From contig NZ_CP074074.1 of assembly GCF_045788535.1 (NCBI RefSeq), positions 2,728,001 to 2,792,000 of the forward strand: a stretch of 64,000 nt of DNA, given 5' to 3'. Origin of the DNA: Allotamlana fucoidanivorans (GTDB lineage: Bacteria > Bacteroidota > Bacteroidia > Flavobacteriales > Flavobacteriaceae). The translations under genes were made by a program, and so were the position numbers. The notes beneath the pieces were generated by a model that was not told the DNA's origin, ran no database searches, and saw nothing but the letters and a program-made list of their open reading frames with translations. This document shows, in pieces, positions 38,249 through 47,360 of the stretch (position 1 is its first letter; each line of letters begins with the position of its first letter).

Positions 38249-41200
38249 TTGAATATGAATTACAGAATTCTATTGTTACTAACAATGATGTCAATTTTAG
38301 GATGTCAAAGTAAAAATGAAAAACCTTTAAGTGTATCCTCAGAAGTAAGTTTTGAAGAGTTGAGTGAAAGCTTTAAAGCGCCTTCTAAAAAGTATTACCC
38401 TGAAACTTGGTTTCACCTTAATGGCAATAATATCAGTAAAGAAGGCTTGACTTTAGATTTAGAAGCTATAAAAGAAGCTGGTTTACAGGGGATTCACTTA
38501 TTTAATAAAGCGGGTAGACCTTACCCAAATGTTGATCCAATAAAAATATTATCTCCAGAGTGGGAAGATATGATTCGGCATGCAGCGGATGAATGTAAGC
38601 GTTTAGGCTTAAAATTTACCATGCAAAACTGTCCTGGTTGGTCCATGACAGGTGGGCCATGGGTGCCAGTAGAGGAGGCGCAACGTGAAGTTGTAGAAAC
38701 GGTTTATCATGTGTCAGGAAAAAAAATATTTAATGAGGTTTTGGAAATAGATTCCCTATACCACACTTCAGATTATGATTATAAAGACATCCAAGTTCTG
38801 GCATTTCCAACACCTGAAGGTGATGATTTTTTACCCATATATCCTTCAAAGATTGAAACAAATAATACGGTAGTGCCTTGGGAAGACATTTTTAATCCCA
38901 ACTCTAAACTTACGGTCACACGAACTACAACTCAATTAAATAAACCATTAGAGGCCTATAGGGCCAATGGTATTTCCAAAGTAAATAACAGTGATACTTG
39001 GGTTAAAGTGGCGTTTGATGCACCTGTTACTTTGCGTACTCTTACATTTCCGCAAACAAGGCATATGGTAATGGGAACAGAGTACCCACAAATAAAGGTA
39101 AATATTAAAATTGAAGCCTTGATTAATGGCGTGTTAAAAACCATAACTACGGTTAAAATACCTGATGCAAATTGGAATGATAGGCGTAAACATCTTACTC
39201 TGAGTATTCCTGAAACTATCTCTAATCAATTTGTATTTACTTTTGAAGGAGATCATGCAATTGCTCCGGAGTTTATCAGGTTGAGTTCTAAACCAAAATT
39301 CCATAACCATGAGGCCAAGGCAGCAAAAGTACTGCGCCGATTAGAAAAAGATGTGGATATTAATTATTCAGAAAGTGTGATAATTAAATCAAAGGCTATT
39401 GTAAATCTCACAGATAAAATGACAGATGAAGGGCAGTTAACTTGGGAGGTGCCTCAAGGTGATTGGACAGTAGTTCGTTTTGGACATATTAATATGCGCT
39501 TAACCAATAAACCGGCTGTGCCAGAAGCTACAGGTTGGGAATCGAGTAAGTTGGATAAAGTGGCTATTGAGAACCATTTGCGAAATGGTATGATAGGCAA
39601 CTTAATAAAAGATGGCGGGCCCATAGGCAATGGGAAATTGCATGGTTTGTTAATTGATAGTTGGGAAAGTCATGTGCCTACATGGACCATGAACTCTGAG
39701 GATATGTTTAAGGAATTTGAAACCAGGCGTGGTTACAGTATGAAAAATTACCTACCTGCAACCATAGGGTACATTATTGAAAGTCCTGAAATTACTACTA
39801 AATTTTTAAGAGATTTACGTCATACTATGGATGAGGTATTTATAGATAATTTCTTCACCCATTTTGCAACCGTTGCGCACGATATGGGCGCTGAAGTGTA
39901 TACCGAAGGAGCAGGAGGCGAAGTACTTCCTATAGATCCTATGCGTTATTACGGTGTTAGTGACATTCCCATGACCGAATTTTGGTATCCTAGTGCTCCT
40001 TCTGCTCAAAACGAGTATGCGAAACCGATTTATAATGCGGCCTCTGCAACGCACTTGTACAATAAACCTGTTTTAGCTGCTGAGGCTTGCACACAGGTTG
40101 GGGTAAAATGGAATGAACATCCGTTTTTGGTTAAATATTTAATAGATTACAATTTTACAAAAGGCGTAAATCATTTAGTGTTTCATACCTTTTCTCATAC
40201 ACCGCAAACCAATGTATATCCTGGGTCTAGTTTTGGAGGGCATATTGGATTTCCTTTGTTAAGGGAACAAACTTGGTGGCCCTATATGAAAGATTGGACG
40301 GATTACCTAGCTCGTAACCAATATGTGTTGCAACAGGGCGAGTACGTAGCCGATGTGCTTTGGTATTATGGAGACCATTACGAACGTCCTCCATTTGATT
40401 TGGATGAATTCCCAGAAGGCTATCGTTTTGATTATTTGAATGCGGAAATTTTACACGATAAATTAACCATGAAAAATAACAAGATACATGTTGAAGATGC
40501 TGGCGATTATCGCATAATTATGCTCAGGGATTCCGAAAAAATGCTGCTTTCTACCTTAAAGAAATTAGAAGCATTGGTTGAAGCAGGAGCAGTGGTCTTA
40601 GGTAACAAACCCATAGATTCTCCAAGTTTAATGGATGATGAAAATGATTTAAAAACACTTAAATCTATTTCTAATAAATTATGGGCAAGCTCTAAAAGTG
40701 GCGTAAAGCAAGTTGGTAAAGGAAAAGTGTATTGGGGTAAAACATTAGAAGAAGTTTTGCATGAAGAAGAAATTGCAAAAGATGTGATTGTTTCAGAAGG
40801 TCTTAATATCAATTGGATTCATCGTGAAACTGAGGACGCCGATATTTATTTTGTAGCGTCAAGGGAGCCATATCCTATTGATGTTGCTTTAAGTTTTAGG
40901 GTTGATGGTAAAAGACCTGAAATTTGGGATGCTTTTACAGGGAATCGGCATGATGCCAAAATTTGGAAAAATGAAGACGCTAGAACCAATGTGGCTTTGT
41001 CTTTGCCGGCAAGTGGAAGTGCAATTGTTGTGTTTTCTAAAAACAGTAAAAAAGCACTTGCTTCAAAAATTACTTTAAATGATTCAATTATTTTAAACAC
41101 GAAAACAGGTTGGTTTAACATGCATAAAACAAAGCGTTTTCCAAAGGTGTTTTGGGTTGATGATACATTGGTAGCTTCTAGTTCTGGAGATTATATTTTT

Positions 41201-41716
41201 CATAAAGATGAAAAAGCAATGACAAAACAAAAGGTTGCCATTAGTGAAATACGGCTTCAAAATAATTGGAATTTGACCTTTGAAGACGGTTGGGGTACTC
41301 CAAAAATTATAGAAGCCACAGTATTAAAATCCTTGTCAGAATTTGAAAACGATGCCGTACAGCACTATTCAGGAACTACCACCTATACCAAGACTATAAA
41401 TTTTAATGAAATTGGGACACAAACCATTTTAGAATTGGGAGAAGTAGCCAATATTGCAGAACTGTGGTGCAATGGTAAAAAGGTAGGTGTAAAGTGGGCG
41501 CCACCTTTTGATTTCAATATTAGTAAATATGTGAAAATAGGTAAAAACACCTTTGAGATTAAAGTCACCAATACTTGGAGGAATCAGCTCATTTACGATA
41601 ACTCAAGACCAAAAGGCCAAAAGAAAACATGGACCACAAATCCGCCTAAAAAGAATGAAACCCAATTGGAGAATACTGGTTTAATCGGCCCTGTGGTTTT
41701 GAAGTCCACCATATAA
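38249..41716 (+). CDS. GH106 alpha-L-rhamnosidase, lipoprotein
   Basis: 1155 residues. Lipobox MSILGC (Cys19). The GH106 TIM-barrel entry is PETWFHLNGNNISKEGLTLD, EAGLQGIHLFNKAG, then the family signature FTMQNCPGWSMTGGPWV. Barrel segments GLLIDSWESHVPTWTMN and YTEGAGGEVLPIDPMRYYGVSDIPM hold candidate catalytic Glu residues. The C-terminal galactose-binding beta-sandwich (about 1040-1150) has TILELGEVANIAELWCNGKKVG and ends with KGQKKTWTTNPP. It should remove alpha-L-rhamnose from ulvan oligomers in the periplasm. Length is normal for the family. It is the second gene of the GH39 unit. Confidence 0.88.
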   Translation: MNMNYRILLLLTMMSILGCQSKNEKPLSVSSEVSFEELSESFKAPSKKYYPETWFHLNGNNISKEGLTLDLEAIKEAGLQGIHLFNKAGRPYPNVDPIKILSPEWEDMIRHAADECKRLGLKFTMQNCPGWSMTGGPWVPVEEAQREVVETVYHVSGKKIFNEVLEIDSLYHTSDYDYKDIQVLAFPTPEGDDFLPIYPSKIETNNTVVPWEDIFNPNSKLTVTRTTTQLNKPLEAYRANGISKVNNSDTWVKVAFDAPVTLRTLTFPQTRHMVMGTEYPQIKVNIKIEALINGVLKTITTVKIPDANWNDRRKHLTLSIPETISNQFVFTFEGDHAIAPEFIRLSSKPKFHNHEAKAAKVLRRLEKDVDINYSESVIIKSKAIVNLTDKMTDEGQLTWEVPQGDWTVVRFGHINMRLTNKPAVPEATGWESSKLDKVAIENHLRNGMIGNLIKDGGPIGNGKLHGLLIDSWESHVPTWTMNSEDMFKEFETRRGYSMKNYLPATIGYIIESPEITTKFLRDLRHTMDEVFIDNFFTHFATVAHDMGAEVYTEGAGGEVLPIDPMRYYGVSDIPMTEFWYPSAPSAQNEYAKPIYNAASATHLYNKPVLAAEACTQVGVKWNEHPFLVKYLIDYNFTKGVNHLVFHTFSHTPQTNVYPGSSFGGHIGFPLLREQTWWPYMKDWTDYLARNQYVLQQGEYVADVLWYYGDHYERPPFDLDEFPEGYRFDYLNAEILHDKLTMKNNKIHVEDAGDYRIIMLRDSEKMLLSTLKKLEALVEAGAVVLGNKPIDSPSLMDDENDLKTLKSISNKLWASSKSGVKQVGKGKVYWGKTLEEVLHEEEIAKDVIVSEGLNINWIHRETEDADIYFVASREPYPIDVALSFRVDGKRPEIWDAFTGNRHDAKIWKNEDARTNVALSLPASGSAIVVFSKNSKKALASKITLNDSIILNTKTGWFNMHKTKRFPKVFWVDDTLVASSSGDYIFHKDEKAMTKQKVAISEIRLQNNWNLTFEDGWGTPKIIEATVLKSLSEFENDAVQHYSGTTTYTKTINFNEIGTQTILELGEVANIAELWCNGKKVGVKWAPPFDFNISKYVKIGKNTFEIKVTNTWRNQLIYDNSRPKGQKKTWTTNPPKKNETQLENTGLIGPVVLKSTI

Positions 41717-41797
41717 AAGCTAAATACGCATTATATAATAGTCAGTTTTGGTTAGATTCTTATGTTTTAACAATAATTGTTTTTTTTAGTTCAAAAT

Positions 41798-41817
41798 CAG
41801 GATAGGTCAGGATAGAT
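41798..41817 (+). promoter_or_regulatory. CAGGAY tandem-repeat operator, copy 6
   Basis: Half-sites CAGGATAGGT (41798) and CAGGATAGAT (41808), the most perfect pair (8 of 10 positions identical). It lies 60 bp before the start of the PL25-like lyase gene. Confidence 0.75.
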
Positions 41818-41876
41818 TTTTGTTAATGTTATAGGATTTTTAGGTACGCTAATAAACTAAATACGTATCAAATTCT

Positions 41877-44800
41877 ATGAAACTACTTTTTCAAAAAAAG
41901 AATGAAATAAATTTTCAACTAATTTTAATTTTTCTGTTTATACTAAATGTATGTTCTAATAACATAGCTGCGCAGGTTACTTTTCTCGAAAATACAGTGA
42001 TTACCAATGAAGCATTTTATTTTTGGAAAGTCGATGATCCTAAGCCGTATCATTATGGTGCGAGTATAAACCCACATGGTAATTGCTTGAAAGTATCAAA
42101 TGGTTATATGTTCTATACTTGGTATAGAGGAGGATGGGCAGACCGCACTTTAATGGTGTCTCGAAAAAAAATAGGAGAAGGTAATTGGGTGCATGTGGGG
42201 CTGCCAGCTAAATTGAGTTTGGTTGGAGGTAAAGGCGATACGCATTTAACAACAAATATTGGTATTTGTCCTATTGATGGTACTATTCATCTCATGTTTG
42301 ATCATCATAACGAAGATTTGAACTATATAAGATCTAAGAAAAATATAGCTTTTGGTCCTGATAGTGATTTTACCGCAGATAACTTCTTGCCGCAGCAGGA
42401 TTACCTAATACCAGGAAAAAAAATAACAAGTGTAACTTATCCCGATTTATTTAATAACGATTTAGGTGAAATGTACTTTGAAAGAAGGTTGGGCTCTGCT
42501 GTTGGTGGTGATATTATTATGACCTATTATAACGGGGACACCTGGTCTCAAGAGGTTACAATTATTAAAGGTAGAGGAAGCGAAGTTACACAAGGAGAAA
42601 GAGGCTTTAGTTATGGCAGTGCATATTTTATAAATGGTAAATTTTACTATGCTTATTCGCCACGTTGGGCAGAATCTCCTACCAGACTAAATGAGGGTGT
42701 TTATGTCATGGAACTGGGTTCGCGTATGGATAGCCAAGCAACAACCGTAAATGGAAAAAGTTATGATTTACCTATTGTTGATCACACACCTTTTTTAATT
42801 GCAGACCCCAGAAGCGTTCCTGATGATGCAGGTTGGGCCGGAGGACCACAATTGGCTATTTCTCCTAAAAATGATATGTATACCTATATTAAACCTAAGG
42901 GAACAAACCCATATAATTACCTCAGAAAACAAAACGAAACTGAGTTTTCTGAGGATAGAAACAAAGGCTCTTTAGGAGTGTTTTATGGTAACCGTATGTA
43001 TAAGTTTAATTTAGCAGGTGGTGATTTTGTAGTAACAAGTGCGTTGGCAGGGACTTATACGTGGCGCGAAGATTTTAGAACTAGTATAGGAATAAATGAT
43101 AGAAAAAGTATTACTGTAATGGATAACGGAATAATTGCAGTGGTATTTAGTGAAGCTGTAAATAGTGCTACGGTGCCAATTCATTGTTTTGTATTTCAAT
43201 TGCAAAAGGAAGAATATATAGCACAAACCATCAATTTTGGTGCTTTAGCTCAAAAAACAGAAGGAGATCCGAGTTTTACATTAAATGCCACAGCAAGTTC
43301 AGGCTTACCTGTGTCTTACACATCTTCAAATACAAATATAGCACGCATCATAAACGGCAACGAGGTGCAAATTATGGGTGTAGGCTCTTGCGATATTATG
43401 GCAAGTCAAAAAGGTGATGGTACTTATAATGAAGCTTCTGAGGTGTCTCAAACCTTAGTGGTTAGTGCTGATGCATCAAAATCAAATCAAACCATTACGT
43501 TTAGTTTGTCTCCAAATACATATACTTGGGGGAGTCCAGATCAAGTTTTAAATGCCACAGCAAGTTCTGGTTTAGCAGTTCAATATGAAAGTACAAATAC
43601 CGATGTAGCTAGTATTGTAAATGGAAAAATACAAGTTAAACGGGCAGGAACAACAACCATAAACGCTTTACAGCCTGGTGATGCTACCTATAATGCGGCG
43701 CCTATTGTGGGGCATGAATATTCAGTGCCAATACGTCAACAGGTGATTGATTTTTCAGCTATTCCAGAAGTAACCTCAGGAGACCCGGCTTTTACACTTC
43801 AAGCGACAAGCAATAATCCAGATGCTAATTTAAGGTTTCTTTGTCCAAACAATCAAGTAGCTGTGGTATGGGATGACCAAGTAAGACAAATTTTAGGAGC
43901 AGGTACTGCTACAATAACGGTTTCAGATACAGGGAATGACTATTTTACAGCTGCACAAGCTTCTAAGACGCTGACTGTTAATCCTAAGATACATCAAATT
44001 CCTTCTACCATTGAGGCTGAATATTATACCTCAAAAAGTGGTGTGAGCGTAACTCGATGGAGTAATACAGTTTTTTATCTTAATTCTTGGAATACCGGTG
44101 ATTTTGCAGAATACACTATAAATGCACCTGAAGATGGTGATTACGAGGTTGAGGTCTTTGCTGCATCACCTGGCAGTACTAAAAAACTTAAAATTGTGAG
44201 TGGTACTACCACGCTAGCTTCAATAGCCCTTACTACAACACCTAGTTTGACCAACTTTAAAGGGACTAAAGCGACTATTTCACTCCAAAAAGGCGTACAA
44301 AATATAAAAGTGGTAGGTGAAGTAGGAGGTTTTAACTACGATAAAATGAAGATTTCTGCGACCTCAGGTGGAGGTTCTGGAGGTGATGATGAAGGTGTTT
44401 ATCAATTAGTAAATGTTGCTACGGGTCAATTTTTAATTGCTAATCCTACTGCTGGTCAACCTGTGTCTATGAATGACTCAGGTGATGGTCAGGATAGAAA
44501 GTGGGAGTTTATTAAAACAAGTGTAGATGGTCAGGAGTATTATAACATTGATAGTAGGCTCAATGGAATACTGAGAGCAACAGGAGCTAATTTTTCACCT
44601 GGGGCATACTTAGTTGTTAGTACGGGTAAAGCACCTCCAGCAGGAGATACAGATAAAATATGGACCATTCATTACGATGAATTTGAAGATACATACAGAT
44701 TTGAAGCTAGAAGCACGGGTAGATTTTTATATCATCACCCCGATGGTAATTGTTATAACTATATTGTTGATGAAACAGATGAGAGAAGCCAGTGGCAAGT

Positions 44801-45086
44801 GGTGGGTTCCGGCGGGCCATTGCTAAGTGTGGAAAATAACGAATTAAAAACTCCTTCTTTAAAAGTATATCCTAATCCCTCACAAGATAAATTTACAATA
44901 GCATTTAAAAACATAAATGTTGTAAAAGTTACTATTTATAATATTTTGGGTAAGGCGGTATATGAAAAACTGACTAACAACTATGGTAAGCTTGAAGTTA
45001 AGGAAAATTTTGAATCAGGTATTTACTTAGTGAAAGCCTTTTCTGGAGATAACCGAGTGTTTCATGCTAAGTTAATTGTAAAATAA
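41877..45086 (+). CDS. PL25/PL24-like ulvan lyase, multimodular, T9SS-secreted
   Basis: 1069 residues. A signal peptide (to about 33) precedes a seven-bladed propeller of the BNR_4 type (about 35-440). Key residues include His123 (GDTHLTTNIG), His143 (LMFDHHNEDLNY), Tyr188 (SVTYPDLF) and Arg204 (FERRLGS). As far as I recall, these residue types at these positions are those implicated in the PL25 enzyme PLSV_3936. Then follow three Ig-like units (about 445-700), a CBM6-like domain (about 704-825, STIEAEYYTSKSG), a beta-trefoil-like module (about 840-980) and a T9SS sorting domain (about 990-1069, LKVYPNPSQDKFTIAF). It is a secreted endo-lyase for polymeric ulvan. PL24 versus PL25 is not settled. 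Confidence 0.75.
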   Translation: MKLLFQKKNEINFQLILIFLFILNVCSNNIAAQVTFLENTVITNEAFYFWKVDDPKPYHYGASINPHGNCLKVSNGYMFYTWYRGGWADRTLMVSRKKIGEGNWVHVGLPAKLSLVGGKGDTHLTTNIGICPIDGTIHLMFDHHNEDLNYIRSKKNIAFGPDSDFTADNFLPQQDYLIPGKKITSVTYPDLFNNDLGEMYFERRLGSAVGGDIIMTYYNGDTWSQEVTIIKGRGSEVTQGERGFSYGSAYFINGKFYYAYSPRWAESPTRLNEGVYVMELGSRMDSQATTVNGKSYDLPIVDHTPFLIADPRSVPDDAGWAGGPQLAISPKNDMYTYIKPKGTNPYNYLRKQNETEFSEDRNKGSLGVFYGNRMYKFNLAGGDFVVTSALAGTYTWREDFRTSIGINDRKSITVMDNGIIAVVFSEAVNSATVPIHCFVFQLQKEEYIAQTINFGALAQKTEGDPSFTLNATASSGLPVSYTSSNTNIARIINGNEVQIMGVGSCDIMASQKGDGTYNEASEVSQTLVVSADASKSNQTITFSLSPNTYTWGSPDQVLNATASSGLAVQYESTNTDVASIVNGKIQVKRAGTTTINALQPGDATYNAAPIVGHEYSVPIRQQVIDFSAIPEVTSGDPAFTLQATSNNPDANLRFLCPNNQVAVVWDDQVRQILGAGTATITVSDTGNDYFTAAQASKTLTVNPKIHQIPSTIEAEYYTSKSGVSVTRWSNTVFYLNSWNTGDFAEYTINAPEDGDYEVEVFAASPGSTKKLKIVSGTTTLASIALTTTPSLTNFKGTKATISLQKGVQNIKVVGEVGGFNYDKMKISATSGGGSGGDDEGVYQLVNVATGQFLIANPTAGQPVSMNDSGDGQDRKWEFIKTSVDGQEYYNIDSRLNGILRATGANFSPGAYLVVSTGKAPPAGDTDKIWTIHYDEFEDTYRFEARSTGRFLYHHPDGNCYNYIVDETDERSQWQVVGSGGPLLSVENNELKTPSLKVYPNPSQDKFTIAFKNINVVKVTIYNILGKAVYEKLTNNYGKLEVKENFESGIYLVKAFSGDNRVFHAKLIVK

Positions 45087-45147
45087 GTGGTTACATTTGT
45101 TTAAGGCGGTTCGTGGCATGATATTTTTCATGAAATAGTGTGTGGTT

Positions 45148-45167
45148 CAGCATAGTTCAGGATAGTC
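45148..45167 (+). promoter_or_regulatory. CAGGAY tandem-repeat operator, copy 7
   Basis: Half-sites CAGCATAGTT (45148) and CAGGATAGTC (45158), followed by TATATTTA after 10 nt. The gene starts at 45238. Confidence 0.7.
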
Positions 45168-45237
45168 TATTGCGCTATATTTAATACATATAGAAGCTAT
45201 TTGTTTTAATATCAACAAACTAAATATTAATACTGCT

Positions 45238-47226
45238 ATGAAAAAAATTACTCTTAAATCCATCTTATTTTTCGTTTTAGCGTTATGCTCAATGAGTATA
45301 ACAGCGCAAGGCGTACTCCCTTCTAGTGACATTTTCAGATTGAGAAATGTAGCAACAGGGCTATTTTTAACCGATGCAGGTGCGAGTGCACAAGCTGTTA
45401 CCATGACAAATTTAGATGAAGACGATATAACTACCCATTGGACGTTTGTAGAAAGTGGGGCATTTTATAATATAGATAATAAAGATGACAATGCTGGGAT
45501 ATTGCGTGCACCAGGTGCTGGTGGTCCAGCAGGCCCTTTTGTAGTAGTTAGCACAAATACAGATCCGCCAGCAAGCGATACCGATAAAATTTGGACTGTA
45601 CATCATAATGCAACGGATGACACTTATAGATTTCAATATAGTACTCTTAACAGATATATGTATCATGATGCCAATGGAACAGTAACCAATGTTCCGCTTG
45701 ATGCAATGGACGATAGATTTAATTGGGAACTCGTTCCCTATGTACAAACTCCTGTAGTAGTGCCACCAGATGAAGATACAAGACCTATTGTTGTATGTAC
45801 TCCGGAGGGGCAAGGCGGACAATTCGACGATATACCGGATCCTCAAAATGTTGGTAGCATCGATGACCGAAGTTGTTATGCAGATTACACAAAATTTGAT
45901 CTTTATGGTAAAACTTGGGGCGTTTATAATATTACTGAGGGTTCAAATCCTTTGCCCGAGACTTTGCAACCTAGAATAGAACGTTTTTTGCCTAGATCAC
46001 AGGAAACTGGTGTTGGGAGTTATGCAAGGTTTACGGGAACATTTAGGATATTAGAGGTAGGCGATGATGGTAATTTTAATGCAGATGGGACTTACATCGC
46101 ACAAGCCAAAGGGAAACATACAGGGGGTGGAGGTTCTGCGGATCCAGCTATTTGTTTATATAGAGCACATCCTGTTTATGGCACAGGAATAAATGCAGGT
46201 AAGCAAGTGGCGTTTGATATTTATGCCGAACGTATCACAGAACGCGGTGGAGAAGGAGTAGGTACCGGTAGAGAAGTTGTATTTTTAAAGCAGGTAGATA
46301 AAGATGAAGTAGTTAGCTTTGAGCTTGAGGTAGGTTTTAGAGAAGATCCAAGCGATCCTACAAAAAAAATACATTATTGTGATGCAGTAATTGGAGGTGA
46401 CCTTTTTGAATTTAATATTCCAGATCCAGAAAGAGGATTAGAATCTGGTATTAGATACGGCGCATATAGAGTTAGAGGTGGTAGAGCACAAATTAGATGG
46501 GCAGATACCACGTACGAGAAAGTGGAGGTTGTAGACTCAGGAGGTGCGCCAGAAGGTGTTTATAGGTTCAAAAATGTTGCTACTGGAGAATATTTAAAGG
46601 CTGTAGCTGGTGGTGGGGCAGCAGTTACAATGACTAGTTCTGGTGAAGCTCAAGACACGCATTGGACTTTTCTTAATAGTGGAGCTGCAGGATTTCATAA
46701 CATAAATAATGGAACATACGGAATACTTCGTGCGCCAAATACACATCCTTTTGAGATATTATGTACAAGTAGCAGCACAGCCACTTCAAGTGGAGATAAA
46801 ATATGGGCAATAGAATACAACGCATTGGAAGATACTTATAGATTTGAAAGAGGTACCAATGGGAGTTATTTGTATCAAGAAGTAGATGGAACCGTAATCC
46901 ATATTTCAGCACCGGATACAGATGACAGAAGTAAATGGATTTTAGAATCTACTACTTTAAGTAGTTCTAATCCAGAATTAAAAACATCTTCAATAAAAGT
47001 ATATCCAAATCCAGCGCAAGACAAATTTACTATAACATTTAACAATATTAATGGAGTTAAAGATGTCGAGATTTATAGTGTGCTTGGAAAACGGGTTTAT
47101 AAAAACGCAACGAATAGTAGTAACATAACTATCACTAAAACCAATAATATGCCTTCAGGTATTTATTTGGTAAAAGCAAAGGCGGCAGATAACCGAATTT
47201 ATCATTCTAAGTTGGTGGTAAAGTAA
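45238..47226 (+). CDS. Secreted jelly-roll protein flanked by two lectin-like modules; candidate new lyase
   Basis: 662 residues. Signal MKKITLKSILFFVLALCSM...AQ. First beta-trefoil-like module about 28-170 (FRLRNVATGLFLTDAG, TDKIWTVHHNATDDTYRFQ). Central domain about 190-435 with jelly-roll marks (GSYARFTGTFRILEVGDDG, GTYIAQAKGKHTGGGGS, AICLYRAHP, VVSFELEVGFRED, SGIRYGAYRVRGGRAQIRW), reminiscent of PL7/PL18/PL20-type lyases. Second beta-trefoil-like module about 440-575 (YRFKNVATGEYLKAV). T9SS sorting domain about 585-662 (IKVYPNPAQDKFTITF). I cannot place the central domain in a named family. It may be an ulvan-active lyase or a binding protein. Single-gene unit with its own operator and terminator. 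Confidence 0.7.
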   Translation: MKKITLKSILFFVLALCSMSITAQGVLPSSDIFRLRNVATGLFLTDAGASAQAVTMTNLDEDDITTHWTFVESGAFYNIDNKDDNAGILRAPGAGGPAGPFVVVSTNTDPPASDTDKIWTVHHNATDDTYRFQYSTLNRYMYHDANGTVTNVPLDAMDDRFNWELVPYVQTPVVVPPDEDTRPIVVCTPEGQGGQFDDIPDPQNVGSIDDRSCYADYTKFDLYGKTWGVYNITEGSNPLPETLQPRIERFLPRSQETGVGSYARFTGTFRILEVGDDGNFNADGTYIAQAKGKHTGGGGSADPAICLYRAHPVYGTGINAGKQVAFDIYAERITERGGEGVGTGREVVFLKQVDKDEVVSFELEVGFREDPSDPTKKIHYCDAVIGGDLFEFNIPDPERGLESGIRYGAYRVRGGRAQIRWADTTYEKVEVVDSGGAPEGVYRFKNVATGEYLKAVAGGGAAVTMTSSGEAQDTHWTFLNSGAAGFHNINNGTYGILRAPNTHPFEILCTSSSTATSSGDKIWAIEYNALEDTYRFERGTNGSYLYQEVDGTVIHISAPDTDDRSKWILESTTLSSSNPELKTSSIKVYPNPAQDKFTITFNNINGVKDVEIYSVLGKRVYKNATNSSNITITKTNNMPSGIYLVKAKAADNRIYHSKLVVK

Positions 47227-47251
47227 GGTTGTAAGAATTACACAAATGATT

Positions 47252-47288
47252 AAAAAGCCAGAAGATAATTTATCTTCTGGTTTTTTTT
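47252..47288 (+). terminator. Terminator after the jelly-roll protein gene
   Basis: A perfect 10-bp stem CCAGAAGATA / TATCTTCTGG (47258-47267, 47271-47280), loop ATT, then eight T. Operator copy 8 begins 7 bp after the T-run. Confidence 0.9.
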
Positions 47289-47294
47289 AGTAAA

Positions 47295-47314
47295 CAGGAC
47301 AAAACAGGATGGTT
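47295..47314 (+). promoter_or_regulatory. CAGGAY tandem-repeat operator, copy 8
   Basis: Half-sites CAGGACAAAA (47295) and CAGGATGGTT (47305), TATCTTTT after a further 11 nt past GATGG. The gene starts at 47361. Confidence 0.72.
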
Positions 47315-47360
47315 TACAAAGGGTATCTTTTTAAATTTAAAAAGCATAAAAATATACTAA

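Noticed and set aside
45412..45846. 144-codon minus-strand frame inside the jelly-roll protein gene
   Set aside because: Low-complexity Ile/Tyr/Cys-rich antisense frame within a clearly coding plus-strand gene.
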